Of a DNA stretch of 64,000 nucleotides, positions 19,088 to 28,527 are shown piece after piece. The notes under the pieces were generated by a model, which saw only the letters and a list, made by a program, of their open reading frames with translations, was not told the DNA's origin and did no database searches. The stretch comes from Bradyrhizobium sp. 190. GTDB taxonomy: Bacteria; Pseudomonadota; Alphaproteobacteria; Rhizobiales; Xanthobacteraceae. A program made the translations under genes and the position numbers. Location: assembly GCF_023073415.1 (NCBI RefSeq), contig NZ_JADPJL010000012.1, positions 446,501-510,500 of the forward strand. Direction: 5' to 3'. Each line of letters begins with the position of its first letter. Positions within the stretch are counted from its first letter, which is position 1.

Positions 19088-20134
19088 ATGGATCCAGCCG
19101 GCATTTTCGCGACGAGCTTTGCACGCGACGCGGCGTTGGTGCGGACGCGCCCGCAGCAGATCGCGCTCGCCTTGTTTCTGGTCTTCCTGCTGCTATTGCC
19201 CGTCTTGTTCGGACCGCGGTTGCTCGCCATCTCCACGCTGATATTGATATTGTCGGTGGTTACCCTCGGCCTTCAGATCACCACTGGTTATGCCGGCCAG
19301 ATCAATCTCGGCCAAGCCGCCTTCATGGGCGTCGGCGCCTACACCACCGGCTTCCTGGCGACAAAACTGGGACTGCCGTTCTGGTTGACGATCCCGCTGG
19401 GTGGATGTTCCGCGGCTGTATTCGGCTTCATTTTTGGATTGTCGGCGGTGCGCATCAAGGGTTTCTACCTGGCGCTGACGACGATCGCCGCGCAAGCGCT
19501 GTTTCATTTCTTCGTCCTGAACCTGCCCTGGTTCGGCGGCTCGAACGGGTTGACGCTCGACCCTGCTACCCTGTTTGGGTTCGCCTTCGTGACGGATACC
19601 TCGATCTACTATCTCTGTCTTGCCGTCGCAGCCCTCATGACTTATGGCGCCTACGGCATCGTGCGCGGCCGGTTTGGACGCGCATTTGTAGCCGTGCGGG
19701 ACGACGATGTAGCAGCCGGAATTATGGGCATAGACATCGTGGCCACCAAGGCAACCGCGTTCCTAGTCGGCGCGTTCTATGCCGGCGTCGGTGGCGGATT
19801 GTGGGCCTATTTCGTTCGCTTTGTCGCGGTCGATCAGTTCACGCTGTTCAATTCGATATGGTTCATTGCGATGATAATCGTCGGCGGCATGGGGGCCATC
19901 ACGGGCGCTCTCGTCGGCGTCGTCGTCATCAAATGCATTCAGGAGGGATTTGTGTCGTTGGGACCATCCGTGGTCTCGCAATTTCCTTCGATCGGCGGCG
20001 ACGTCGTGTTTGCCCTGATGAATGTGTTTCTCGGGAGCGTCATCGCGGCGTTTCTGATTTTCGAGCCACGTGGCCTGATGCATCGATTTGATATCCTGAA
20101 GCGGTCGTACCGAATGTGGCCGTTTCCCTACTAA
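19088..20134 (+). CDS. livM: Liv-type ABC permease, LivM family
   Basis: 348 residues with about nine membrane spans. GYAGQINLGQAAFMGVGAYT and the later VRDDDVAAGIMGID loop are hallmarks of LivM. It follows livH by three bases and pairs with it as the inner-membrane channel. An alternative frame over the same DNA starting at 19081 is a shadow. Confidence 0.92.
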   Translation: MDPAGIFATSFARDAALVRTRPQQIALALFLVFLLLLPVLFGPRLLAISTLILILSVVTLGLQITTGYAGQINLGQAAFMGVGAYTTGFLATKLGLPFWLTIPLGGCSAAVFGFIFGLSAVRIKGFYLALTTIAAQALFHFFVLNLPWFGGSNGLTLDPATLFGFAFVTDTSIYYLCLAVAALMTYGAYGIVRGRFGRAFVAVRDDDVAAGIMGIDIVATKATAFLVGAFYAGVGGGLWAYFVRFVAVDQFTLFNSIWFIAMIIVGGMGAITGALVGVVVIKCIQEGFVSLGPSVVSQFPSIGGDVVFALMNVFLGSVIAAFLIFEPRGLMHRFDILKRSYRMWPFPY

Positions 20135-20198
20135 GTGCGACGAAGCCACCACAGCATGACGGTGTCTCTTATCACAAATATTACGGGAGGACTTGGAC

Positions 20199-21428
20199 AT
20201 GAAAAACAGACTTTTGAAATGGATCGCAGGCCCCGCAGCTGCGGCAGTCATCGTGACCGCGACGCCGGCATCAGCGCAGACAACTTACAATATTGCCTCG
20301 CTCGCCGATTTCACCGGACCCTACGCTGACATCATGAAGGATCTTGTCGGCGCCCGACGAGCTGCCATCGATTGGTGGAATGACGAAGTCGGCAAAGGAC
20401 TGGGCATCAGGATCGGGATTAAGGACTATGACTGCCGTTACGACGCGGCGCAGACCGCGAGCCTTTGGCCTGGCATCAAGGCCGAGCTCAATCCGGTGGT
20501 CATTCTAGGTGTCGGCGGACCCGATGTCGCGGCCCTGCAAGGTCGGCTTCCGGCGGACAAGGTACCGATGTTCATGTCCACCGGGTCTTACGGATACGTC
20601 TGGAAGCCCGATCCTTGGGTCTTCAACCCGCGTCCGACCTACGGCCACGAGGCTTCGGCGTTCTACGAATGGTTTCGAGGCGCCCGCGGCATCAAGGGTC
20701 CGCTGAAGGTCGCGATCATTTCGTCGGAAGCTTCGCCCGCTTATGTCGATATCGCCAAGGGCTCGGAAAAATTCGCCAAGGATAATCCCGACAAGGCCGA
20801 GATTGTCGAGACGATCTACACGGAAGTTCAGCCGACCGACCTTACGACGCAGGTCGGGCGACTGATCCGTAAAGGCGTCCAAGTCATCAACATCCAGACA
20901 AACACGGCAGCGGTCGTGGCTACAAGGCGCGCACTCCAGGCGCTCGGCAAAACCGACATCCCAATCATGATGAGCTCGCACAACGGCCTGATTGCATCGG
21001 GCAAAGCAATTGGCGGAATGAAGGACCTGGAAGGCGATTACGAGGTCTATGGCATGGCGGTGCCAACCGACCAGAAAAGTAGGGCTCACGACTTCCAGCA
21101 GATGCTGGTTGCGAAGTACAAATCGCAGGCGAATTGGACGCTCGCGAGCATCCAGGGGTTTAATCAGGCGCTGGTTGCGCTGAGAGCGATCGAAGCCGCG
21201 GCGCGGAAAGTCGGCGCGGACAAGGTCACCGGCGAGGCTGTTCGCAACGCGCTCTTGGCCACGCCACTGACGAGCGAACAGACATTCGGAATTCTGCCGA
21301 ACCTGACCTATACCAACGAAGCACCGTTTCCAGTCTCGGGCCTGACGGTTAACGTCGCGACCATCAAGGACGGTAAGTACGTCATCGCCGGCGAGAATGC
21401 GCCGGTGCCGGTTATCAACAAATGGTAA
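20199..21428 (+). CDS. livK: Liv-type periplasmic substrate-binding protein
   Basis: 409 residues from the ATG at 20199, which follows GGGAGG by eight bases; a TTG two codons earlier is less likely. The signal peptide spans 1-26 with cleavage after ATPASA. The mature protein is a type I periplasmic binding protein of the LivJ/K family (FTGPYADIMKDLVGARRAAI). It would capture the acid in the periplasm for LivHM. A strong stem-loop follows the stop, as often seen after binding-protein genes that must be made in excess. Confidence 0.9.
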   Translation: MKNRLLKWIAGPAAAAVIVTATPASAQTTYNIASLADFTGPYADIMKDLVGARRAAIDWWNDEVGKGLGIRIGIKDYDCRYDAAQTASLWPGIKAELNPVVILGVGGPDVAALQGRLPADKVPMFMSTGSYGYVWKPDPWVFNPRPTYGHEASAFYEWFRGARGIKGPLKVAIISSEASPAYVDIAKGSEKFAKDNPDKAEIVETIYTEVQPTDLTTQVGRLIRKGVQVINIQTNTAAVVATRRALQALGKTDIPIMMSSHNGLIASGKAIGGMKDLEGDYEVYGMAVPTDQKSRAHDFQQMLVAKYKSQANWTLASIQGFNQALVALRAIEAAARKVGADKVTGEAVRNALLATPLTSEQTFGILPNLTYTNEAPFPVSGLTVNVATIKDGKYVIAGENAPVPVINKW

Positions 21429-21440
21429 CTCCTTTTGGCA

Positions 21441-21466
21441 AGCCGGAGCGCGCGAGTGCTCCGGCT
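21441..21466 (+). other. Intercistronic stem-loop after the binding-protein gene
   Basis: AGCCGGAGC (21441-21449) and GCTCCGGCT (21458-21466) form a perfect nine-bp stem with an eight-base loop. There is no T-run after it and livF starts 14 bp later, so it is not a normal terminator. Stem-loops in this position in maltose and Liv-type operons protect the upstream mRNA and raise binding-protein levels; that role is inferred here. Confidence 0.6.
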
Positions 21467-21479
21467 ATGGGGATGATCG

Positions 21480-22271
21480 ATGCTTCAGCTTAGCAATGTC
21501 GAGGTTCTCTATAGCGACGTCATCCTCGCGGTGAAGGGCATCACCCTTGCCGTGCCCAAGGGATCATGCGTCACGCTTCTGGGCGGCAACGGGGCAGGCA
21601 AGTCGACCACGCTCAAATCAATCTCGAACGTGCTGATGACAGAAGACGGCAAGGTAACATCGGGTGCGATTTCCTTTGAAGGTTCGCGAATCGATGGCGG
21701 CGATCCAGCGAGGATTGTCCGCACCGGAATTGTGCATGTCATGGAGGGGCGCCGCGTCCTGAGCCACCTGACGGTCGAGCAGAACCTGATTGCCGGCGGG
21801 CACATGGAGAAGTCGACGCAGGCCATGCGTCGGCGTTTGGATGGCGTCTACGATCGTATCAAGCGCCTCGCCTCGTTGAAGGCGCGCACTACCGGATATC
21901 TGTCTGGCGGCGAACAGCAGTTGGTTGTGATCGGACGCGCCCTGATGGCCAACCCGAAGCTCATCATGATCGACGAACCGTCGCTGGGGCTCGCGCCGAT
22001 GATGGTCGACGAGGTTTTCGGCGTTCTGCGCTCCCTGAAAGACGAAGGCCTAACGCTGCTGATCGTCGAACAGAATACTCGCGTGGCGTTGGACCTCGCC
22101 GATTTCGGATACGTCATGGAAGACGGGCGTATCGTCTTGGAAGGCAAAGCGGCGGACCTTCGCACAAACGAGGACATCCGCGAATTTTACCTCGGCCTCA
22201 ACCTTGAAGGCGAGCGCAAGAGCTATCGCAACATCAAGCACTATCGGCGCCGCAAGCGGTGGCTCGGGTAG
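21480..22271 (+). CDS. livF: Liv-type ABC transporter ATP-binding protein
   Basis: 263 residues, somewhat longer than a standard LivF because of a basic C-terminal tail (KSYRNIKHYRRRKRW). Walker A GGNGAGKST is at 35-43, the signature is LSGGEQQ and Walker B is LIMIDEPSLGL. It is the last gene of the importer operon and converges on the crotonase gene with 19 bp between stop codons. Confidence 0.92.
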   Translation: MLQLSNVEVLYSDVILAVKGITLAVPKGSCVTLLGGNGAGKSTTLKSISNVLMTEDGKVTSGAISFEGSRIDGGDPARIVRTGIVHVMEGRRVLSHLTVEQNLIAGGHMEKSTQAMRRRLDGVYDRIKRLASLKARTTGYLSGGEQQLVVIGRALMANPKLIMIDEPSLGLAPMMVDEVFGVLRSLKDEGLTLLIVEQNTRVALDLADFGYVMEDGRIVLEGKAADLRTNEDIREFYLGLNLEGERKSYRNIKHYRRRKRWLG

Positions 22272-22290
22272 CAAGGGCGCCGAAGGTAGT

Positions 22291-23094
22291 TCAGCGACCG
22301 ATGAACAACGGCTTGCGCTTTTCCTCGAACGCGGCAAGTCCCTCTTTCAAGTCGTGGCTGCGGGCATGAACTTCGCAGGCGAGCAATTCGAGCCTCAGCG
22401 CAACGTCCTTTGGCTGCTCGAGACCGTCGGCGACCAGCGCCTTCATGCGGCGCAGCACCAGCGAGCTCTTGGAACCTAGCTTGGCGACTAGGCGTTCGAC
22501 CGCCCCTGTCAGTTCGCCATCGTCGACGACCTCGTTGACCAGACCGCAGGCAACCAAGTCGTCGGCCGGTATGAAATCGCCGGTGAACAGCAGGTACTTC
22601 GCGCGGGTTGGACCGATCTTCCGCGGCAATCGCACTGAACCGCCACCGCCCGGCAAGATGCCGAAATTGGCATGCGCGTCGCCAAGCTTGGCGGACCGCG
22701 CTGCAATAACTAGATCGCAGCACAACACCATTTCCAAACCGCCCGCCAGGGCCAATCCATTGACCGCGGCGATCACCGGCCGCGGACAGGTTTCAAGACG
22801 GGCCATCATGTCGAGAATGGTGTCAAGGAATCGCGCCCCACTGGCTTCGTCGCTCTGCGTCGCGCTGTTGACGTATTTCAGATCGGCGCCTGCGCAGAAG
22901 GCGCGGCCGGTGCCGATTAGCACCACAGCCTTAATTGCCGGATCGTCGGCGAGCGCCAGCGCGGCGGTAATGCCAGCTACCATGTCGGGCGTGATGGCGT
23001 TGAGCGCCGCGGGCCGATTGAGCATCACCCATACTGCGCCGGCACGTACGTCTACCAGAACGCTTTTCTCCGACATCATTTTCTCCGATACCAT
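22291..23094 (-). CDS. Enoyl-CoA hydratase/isomerase (crotonase) family protein
   Basis: 267 residues from the ATG at 23094, which has AGGGAA seven bases upstream; the longer frame to 23136 would overlap operator copy 3. Crotonase features are FCAGADL near 67-73 (oxyanion hole) and GGLEMVL with Glu121 at the first catalytic position. At the second catalytic position hydratases carry Glu, but this protein has His (GDAHANFGILPGG). It may hydrate an enoyl-CoA or catalyse a related isomerisation. It is divergent from the CaiB gene over a shared operator. Confidence 0.85.
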   Translation of the reverse strand: MVSEKMMSEKSVLVDVRAGAVWVMLNRPAALNAITPDMVAGITAALALADDPAIKAVVLIGTGRAFCAGADLKYVNSATQSDEASGARFLDTILDMMARLETCPRPVIAAVNGLALAGGLEMVLCCDLVIAARSAKLGDAHANFGILPGGGGSVRLPRKIGPTRAKYLLFTGDFIPADDLVACGLVNEVVDDGELTGAVERLVAKLGSKSSLVLRRMKALVADGLEQPKDVALRLELLACEVHARSHDLKEGLAAFEEKRKPLFIGR

Positions 23095-23120
23095 CGCTGT
23101 TTCCCTTACTGAAGAAAGTG

Positions 23121-23136
23121 TTGACCGGCGAGTCAA
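23121..23136. promoter_or_regulatory. Operator copy 3, TTGAC-N6-GTCAA (perfect)
   Basis: A perfect inverted repeat TTGAC (23121-23125), CGGCGA, GTCAA (23132-23136). It lies 26 bp from the crotonase start on the minus strand and 82 bp from the CaiB start on the plus strand, so one bound regulator could control both. It overlaps a second perfect inverted repeat, CAATAAA-GTA-TTTATTG at 23134-23150. Confidence 0.65.
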
Positions 23137-23218
23137 TAAAGTATTTATTGAGTAAGACTATAGACCAACAATTGCAGTTCACAAGCTCAAGCTCTGCGCA
23201 TCCAGAAAGAATGTCGTT

Positions 23219-24322
23219 ATGTTGCAGCTTGATGGCATCCGTATTGTTAGCCTGGCGGGGCAATATCCTGGGCCCTACGCGACGCTTCTGTTGGCCGATC
23301 TGGGAGCCGACGTCATTATGGTCGAACGGCCGGGGGTCGGCGATCCCGCCCGGCAATTTCCGGCATTCCATGCCGCACTCAATCGCAACAAGCGCTCTGT
23401 CGCGCTCGATCTGAAGGCCGATGGCGACAAGCAACGGTTCCGGGATCTCGTCGCCAGCGCGGACGTGCTGCTGGAAGGTTTTCGCCCCGGCACCATGCAG
23501 CGCTTGGGCCTGTGTTTTCAGTCAATGGCCTCGATCAATCCCCGTCTCGTCTACGCGTCGATCTCCGGCTTCGGACAGACCGGCCCCTACCGCGACCGGC
23601 CGGCCCATGATCTGTCCTATCAGGCGCTCGCCGGATTCCTGTACGTCCAGGCCGCAAACCGATCGACCCAGGCGCCAAGCGACATTGCGGTCGGAGATCT
23701 TTCGTCGGGCATGTTCGCGGCGCTCGGCATCCTGGCAGCGCTGCTGGCACGCACACGCACGGGAAAGGGCGCCTATATCGACGTCTCGATGACCGACGGA
23801 TTGCTATCGTGGATGTCGGTCATGGTTGGCCCGGTAATGAACGGCGAACCGCTCGCCGACATTGCGGCTGAGCCTGCCTACGGCCTGTTCGAATGCCGGG
23901 ACGGCAAGCTGCTCTCGCTGTCGATCGCGCATGAGGACTGGTTCTGGCGACCGCTTTGCGAGCTGATCGGTATGGAGGACGTCGCCGATTTGAAGCGCGC
24001 GCAACGAACCCAGCGGGAAATCGAGCTGGTCGCGCGCATCGGCAAGGCCATCGCTGCCGCACCGCGCTCGCAATGGGCTGAAAAGCTCGATGCCGCCGGT
24101 ATTCCCTGGGGTCCCGTCAATACTATCGACGAGGTCGCGGCCGATCCGCACTTTCTCGAACGCGGGCTGTTCCGCGAACTGGCCGATAGCAACGGCAGGC
24201 GCCGTCGCTATGTAGCCCAACCCCTGATTTTCGACGGCCGTCATCCCGGACCGACGCGAGGCGTACCCGCGCTCGGCGAACACACTGATGAGGTGCTGGC
24301 GGAACTGACGCGCACAACATGA
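23219..24322 (+). CDS. CaiB/BaiF-family (class III) CoA transferase
   Basis: 367 residues. The family N-terminus DGIRIVSLAGQYPGPYATLL and the NRNKRSVALDLK segment are present, and Asp131 in GPYRDRPAHD is the expected catalytic aspartate that forms the acyl anhydride. It is somewhat short for the family (usually about 390-400). It moves CoA between acids, or could act as an acyl-CoA racemase; alpha-methylacyl-CoA racemases are close relatives and common in steroid and branched-chain degradation. It is the first gene of a plus-strand run with thiolase and SDR. Confidence 0.87.
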   Translation: MLQLDGIRIVSLAGQYPGPYATLLLADLGADVIMVERPGVGDPARQFPAFHAALNRNKRSVALDLKADGDKQRFRDLVASADVLLEGFRPGTMQRLGLCFQSMASINPRLVYASISGFGQTGPYRDRPAHDLSYQALAGFLYVQAANRSTQAPSDIAVGDLSSGMFAALGILAALLARTRTGKGAYIDVSMTDGLLSWMSVMVGPVMNGEPLADIAAEPAYGLFECRDGKLLSLSIAHEDWFWRPLCELIGMEDVADLKRAQRTQREIELVARIGKAIAAAPRSQWAEKLDAAGIPWGPVNTIDEVAADPHFLERGLFRELADSNGRRRRYVAQPLIFDGRHPGPTRGVPALGEHTDEVLAELTRTT

Positions 24323-24346
24323 AGCCTGACAATGGGAGCCGTAGGC

Positions 24347-25585
24347 ATGGAAGAGATTTACGCCGTGGGAGTTGGCATGACGCCGTTCGGCCGCCTGCTC
24401 GACAAGGACATCAAGACGATGACGAAAGAGGCGGTCAGCGCGGCGCTCGCTGATGCCGGCATCCAGGCGACCGCGTTAGAAGTGGCTTATTTTGCCAATG
24501 CGTCACAAGGGCACATGGAAAAGCAGCATATGGTTCGCGGCCAAGTCGCATTGCGGTCGATGGGAATTGGGCAGATCCCAGTCGTCAATGTGGAAAATGC
24601 TTGCGCCAGCGGCAGCTCCGCACTGAACCTTGCTGCCATTTTTTTAAAGGCAGGCGAGGGAGACATCGCGCTCGCGGTGGGCGCCGAGAAAATGTTCTCC
24701 AGGGATCGCGAGCTGATGCTCGGCGCTTTTGATGGCGCGTGGGACGTTAGCCACAAGGACGAAATTGGCAAGCGGCTCATGAAGCTCGGCGAAGGCATCG
24801 ATCCGCCGCCGGGCACGACTTCTGATAAGCCCTATAGTGTATTCATGGATGTCTATGCGGCCTTCTCCCGCTACCATATGGCGACGTTCGGAACAACCCA
24901 GCGCCAGATTGCCGCTGTCGCCGCCAAGAACCACCAGCACTCTGTTGAAAACCCGTTGTCGCAATATCGTGCGCCCTATTCCATCGAGGAGGTACTGAGC
25001 GCTCCGCCGATCACCTATCCGCTGACGCTGCCGATGTGTTCGCCGGTTTCCGACGGCGCAGCCGCGGTCGTACTAGCAACCGCATCGGGACTGAAGCGCT
25101 ACGGCATCGACCGGTCGCGCGCGATCCGGGTCCTTGCATCCGTGGTCCAGACGGGCAGCGATCGCGACCCATCGGACTTCGTAAACCATTGCACCGCGCG
25201 TGCCGCCAGACGCGCTTACGAAATGGCGGGGGTCGGTCCTGCCGATATCTCGGTTGCCGAGGTGCACGACGCCACCGCCATGGGTGAGATCATTCAGATT
25301 GAAAATCTCGGATTGTGCGCTTTCGGCGACGGCGGCGCCATCAGCGAGCGCGGCGAAACCACCATCGGAGGTCGCGTGCCGGTCAATCCGTCCGGAGGGC
25401 TGGAATCCAAAGGGCATCCGGTCGGCGCCACCGGCCTCGCACAAGTCTACGAACTTGTCGCGCAGCTGCGCCATGAGGCCGGTCCCCGCCAGGTCGACGG
25501 CGCGCGGCTGGCGATCGCGGAGAATGGCGGCGGATTGCACGGCATCGAAGAGGCGGTGGCCTGCGTCACCATCCTGGGCAAATAA
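24347..25585 (+). CDS. Thiolase (SCP-x / lipid-transfer-protein type)
   Basis: 412 residues from the ATG at 24347, which follows GGGAG; an ATG five codons earlier is also in frame. The active-site loop NACASGSSALNLA places the nucleophile at Cys86. EVHDATAMGEI and GGLESKGHPVGATG match the C-terminal His loops of SCP-x-type thiolases, which often act on branched or steroid-derived 3-ketoacyl-CoAs. The usual second cysteine motif (CxG) near the C-terminus is replaced by NGGGLHG, as in this subfamily. It would release acetyl-CoA or propionyl-CoA at the end of the cluster B cycle. Confidence 0.88.
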   Translation: MEEIYAVGVGMTPFGRLLDKDIKTMTKEAVSAALADAGIQATALEVAYFANASQGHMEKQHMVRGQVALRSMGIGQIPVVNVENACASGSSALNLAAIFLKAGEGDIALAVGAEKMFSRDRELMLGAFDGAWDVSHKDEIGKRLMKLGEGIDPPPGTTSDKPYSVFMDVYAAFSRYHMATFGTTQRQIAAVAAKNHQHSVENPLSQYRAPYSIEEVLSAPPITYPLTLPMCSPVSDGAAAVVLATASGLKRYGIDRSRAIRVLASVVQTGSDRDPSDFVNHCTARAARRAYEMAGVGPADISVAEVHDATAMGEIIQIENLGLCAFGDGGAISERGETTIGGRVPVNPSGGLESKGHPVGATGLAQVYELVAQLRHEAGPRQVDGARLAIAENGGGLHGIEEAVACVTILGK

Positions 25586-25603
25586 AAGAAAACGGAGATA
25601 CTT

Positions 25604-26377
25604 ATGGAGCTTCATGGCAAAGTCGCCGTCGTGACCGGCGCAGCCTCCGGCCTGGGACTCGCGACCTGCAAGGTGCTGGCCGCTGCCGGCGCTCGGATCG
25701 CCGGTTTCGATCGCGACGAGAATAAGCTGCAGGCACTTAAGGCGAACCTGGGCGAGGCGTGCCTGACGCGTATCGTCGATGTGGCCGACGAGGCCAGCGT
25801 GAGGGACGGGATCGCAGCAGCCGTCACTGCGTTCGGCGGTGTTCATGTCGCGGTGAATTGCGCCGGCGTCGCGGATGCGGCCAAAACCGTATCAAGGGGC
25901 GAACCGTTCCCGATCGCGACCTGGAACAAGGTGATCGCAATCAACCTGACCGGCACCTTTAATATCATCCGGTTTGCCGCGCTTGCGATGGGTAAGAACA
26001 CGCCTGACGCCCAAGGCGGCGAGCGCGGCGTCATCGTCAACACGGCTTCGGGCGCGGCGTCCCAAGGACAGATCGGTCAAGCCGCCTACAGCGCCAGCAA
26101 GGCCGGCGTGATCGGTCTGACCCTTCCAGTGGCGCGCGATCTGGCGCCGCTGGGCATCCGCGTCGTCTCGATCGCACCGGGCCTGTTCGACACGTCAATG
26201 GTCGCAGGCATGCCGGACAACGTGTCAGAGCCCATTATCAATCGCATGATCCTGTATCCGAACCGGATGGGGCAACCGTCGGAATTTGCCAAGCTGGTGC
26301 AACATATCGTCGAGAACTCGTACCTAAACGCGACGACACTCGCTCTCGACGCCGGTGCCCGCATGCAGGCGCGCTGA
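25604..26377 (+). CDS. SDR, 3-hydroxyacyl-CoA dehydrogenase type II (HSD10-like)
   Basis: 257 residues. The NAD-binding TGAASGLG lies at 11-18, NCAG near 85, and the catalytic Tyr162/Lys166 in AYSASKAG. The unusually close match to mitochondrial HSD17B10 (VARDLAPLGIRVVSIAPGLFDTSM) points to oxidation of a 3-hydroxyacyl-CoA, perhaps with a methyl branch. It starts 18 bp after the thiolase stop, so the order CaiB-thiolase-dehydrogenase forms one operon. Confidence 0.9.
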   Translation: MELHGKVAVVTGAASGLGLATCKVLAAAGARIAGFDRDENKLQALKANLGEACLTRIVDVADEASVRDGIAAAVTAFGGVHVAVNCAGVADAAKTVSRGEPFPIATWNKVIAINLTGTFNIIRFAALAMGKNTPDAQGGERGVIVNTASGAASQGQIGQAAYSASKAGVIGLTLPVARDLAPLGIRVVSIAPGLFDTSMVAGMPDNVSEPIINRMILYPNRMGQPSEFAKLVQHIVENSYLNATTLALDAGARMQAR

Positions 26378-26810
26378 AAACCCTTTCTTTTGGCAACCGG
26401 TACCCTAACGTGCCGCCCGGTGGACTGCGCAGATATCTCTCACTCCTCTTCATCGCGACGCATGAAGCATGGCGCCGGCTAGCAGAAAACCATGATTTGC
26501 GAATCCGATATCGACAATGTCATCTATCCTGCGGAGGTCTTCGGAATCGGCGCAAGCCTTCTCGCCCAGACACTCGACCGTCCTTACGAGAATCCCAATG
26601 ACCACGGCGGCTTCAACGCCGCCCGTGAGATCAGTCCGAAGCTATAGAACGATATCTGGAGCGCGGGATGGGGAGTCTGTGGTGTCAAGGACATCATTCC
26701 GGTCGCAGAGCTATGCGCATGGCTGCAGCGAGATTGAACGAGGGCATTCACCATCTTCCGCTGAAGCAAGATAAGGCAACTTGCCGGACCCGATGCGATG
26801 ATCTTTACTG
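26378..26810. other. Region without a recognisable gene
   Basis: 433 bp between the convergent SDR and ligase genes. The only frame with coding-like composition is a 51-codon one from ATG 26492 to TAG 26647 (contains DNVIYPAEVFGIGASLL and NPNDHGGF). It has no obvious ribosome-binding site and no family I recognise, and could be a gene remnant. No terminator hairpin was placed. Confidence 0.3.
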
Positions 26811-28322
26811 TCACGCCCGCCCGTGCATCGATTTGACCGCCGCCCGGTCGATCTCGCCTTTCGCCGTCCTGGGTAGGTCATCAACGAACACGATGTGCTT
26901 CGGCCGCTTGTAACGGGCGATCTTTTCGCCCACGAAGTCGATAATCTCGTCGGCTGTCGCGTTTCTCGAAGCACGCCGCACGCAAACCGCCTTGATCGCC
27001 TCGCTCCATTGCGGATCCGGTACGCTAATGACCACAACGTCGGAGATCGCCGGATGCTCGCGTATTACGTTCTCGACTTCGGCAGGATAGACATTTTCAC
27101 CCCCGGTCTTGATCAGTTCTTTTTCAGGCGCGCGGCCGACGTACCAAAGATAGCCGTCGGCATCGAAATAGCCGATGTCGCCGGTATGGTGCCAGCCGTT
27201 GCGGAATGTCGCGGCCGTGTCGGCCTCTCTGTTCCAGTATCCCTTGAACACGGTCGGGCCACGCAAGACGATTTCACCGGTCTCGCCGGTTGGCCTCGGT
27301 CGGTCGTCGCCATCGACGACCTCGATGTGGTGCCAGAACAGCGGCCGGCCCGCGGATTTTGGACGGTCACGATACGGCGAAAGCGTTGCAAGCCCCGAGG
27401 TTTCCGATTGACCGAACGCCACCCAAAACGTTGCGTTTGGCCACTCAGTCTCGAAGCGCTCGATGGTCACCGGGGTATCAAGACCAGTCACGGCGCGCAG
27501 CGATGCCAGTTGCCCTGGTTGGGCCTGATCTAGAATATTACCTAGCATCGGCGCGAACTCGGACATCACGGTCACTTTTTCGGACGCGATATCGCGTGCG
27601 GCCTGCGCGGCCTCGAATTTTGCGGTGATGAGGCTGGCGCCGCCCGCCTGTTGCACTGCAAGCATCAGACCGAGCCCAGCGAGATGAAACAGCGGCAGCA
27701 CGCCGAGATTGACATCACGCTCATCGAGCTTCCATGCCTGCACCAGTGAACTCTGTGCCATCAGCATGCCTGTCTGCGAGAGCAGCGCGCCGCGTGGACG
27801 GCCGCCAACGGCCGCAGTGTGAATGATGGCGAAGACATCCTCGCCGCTGATGGCGGCCTCAGGAAGGCAAACATCGGTCTCCGACAGTTCCGAAAACGGT
27901 ATCAGCGAGCTGTGAACAGGCCCTACACCGACGAAGTATCGGACCGAAGGCAACGATCCCCTCAGGGCCACGATCGCATCATGATATTCAGCGCCAGCGA
28001 TGACAACGCACGGAGCGCCGTCGGATAGTACAAAGGCGATCTCATCCGGATTAAGACGGAAGTTAACCGGAAGCAGGATCGCGCCGAGCAGCGCGACCGC
28101 ACCGATCAGATCCACCATCTCGAGTGAATTCTGAGACAGAACGCCGATGCGATCGCCGGAACTTACACCGAGGCGCGCAAGACCCGCCGCCAATCTCTCG
28201 ACGCGTCGCAAGTATTGCGCATGCGTTATGCGCTCTCCTTTAAACAGGAAAGCAGGGTAATCGGGAAAACATTCTGCGTTGCGGCGATAAACATCGCCCA
28301 ATGTGAAGTTCCGCAAAGCCAT
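26811..28322 (-). CDS. Acyl-CoA synthetase, AMP-forming, with divergent P-loop
   Basis: 503 residues of the ANL superfamily. The C-terminal half is canonical: TGDIGYFDADGYLWYVGR, then KTGGENVYPAEVENVI and the catalytic Lys in RTAKGEI. The usual phosphate loop YTSGTTGxPKG reads HTAAVGGRPRG at 168-178, losing the Ser/Thr-Gly core and the Lys. Enough ligases carry such loops that activity is not excluded. It starts with GAGGA eight bases before the ATG and diverges from the two-subunit acyl-CoA dehydrogenase operon, sharing the region with operator copy 4. Confidence 0.85.
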   Translation of the reverse strand: MALRNFTLGDVYRRNAECFPDYPAFLFKGERITHAQYLRRVERLAAGLARLGVSSGDRIGVLSQNSLEMVDLIGAVALLGAILLPVNFRLNPDEIAFVLSDGAPCVVIAGAEYHDAIVALRGSLPSVRYFVGVGPVHSSLIPFSELSETDVCLPEAAISGEDVFAIIHTAAVGGRPRGALLSQTGMLMAQSSLVQAWKLDERDVNLGVLPLFHLAGLGLMLAVQQAGGASLITAKFEAAQAARDIASEKVTVMSEFAPMLGNILDQAQPGQLASLRAVTGLDTPVTIERFETEWPNATFWVAFGQSETSGLATLSPYRDRPKSAGRPLFWHHIEVVDGDDRPRPTGETGEIVLRGPTVFKGYWNREADTAATFRNGWHHTGDIGYFDADGYLWYVGRAPEKELIKTGGENVYPAEVENVIREHPAISDVVVISVPDPQWSEAIKAVCVRRASRNATADEIIDFVGEKIARYKRPKHIVFVDDLPRTAKGEIDRAAVKSMHGRA

Positions 28323-28527
28323 GAGTTCGTCCTCAAGAATATTTCTGTCTGGCTGATTGGCGTTTCGACCAACGTATTACGCGCGAACCTTAGTCACCCA
28401 TACAATACTCCCTATCATTTCGCTTACTTGCGATAATTGTGTCCTCCCCTCGCGGAAAGTAGGTGGGCCTCGTTCCCGCCCTTTTCATTGGCAAGCTCGG
28501 CCGATAATTGACTTCATGGTATATCAA

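Noticed and set aside
19081..20091. 336-codon plus frame over livM
   Set aside because: Shifted frame of livM; the LivM reading has all the family hallmarks.
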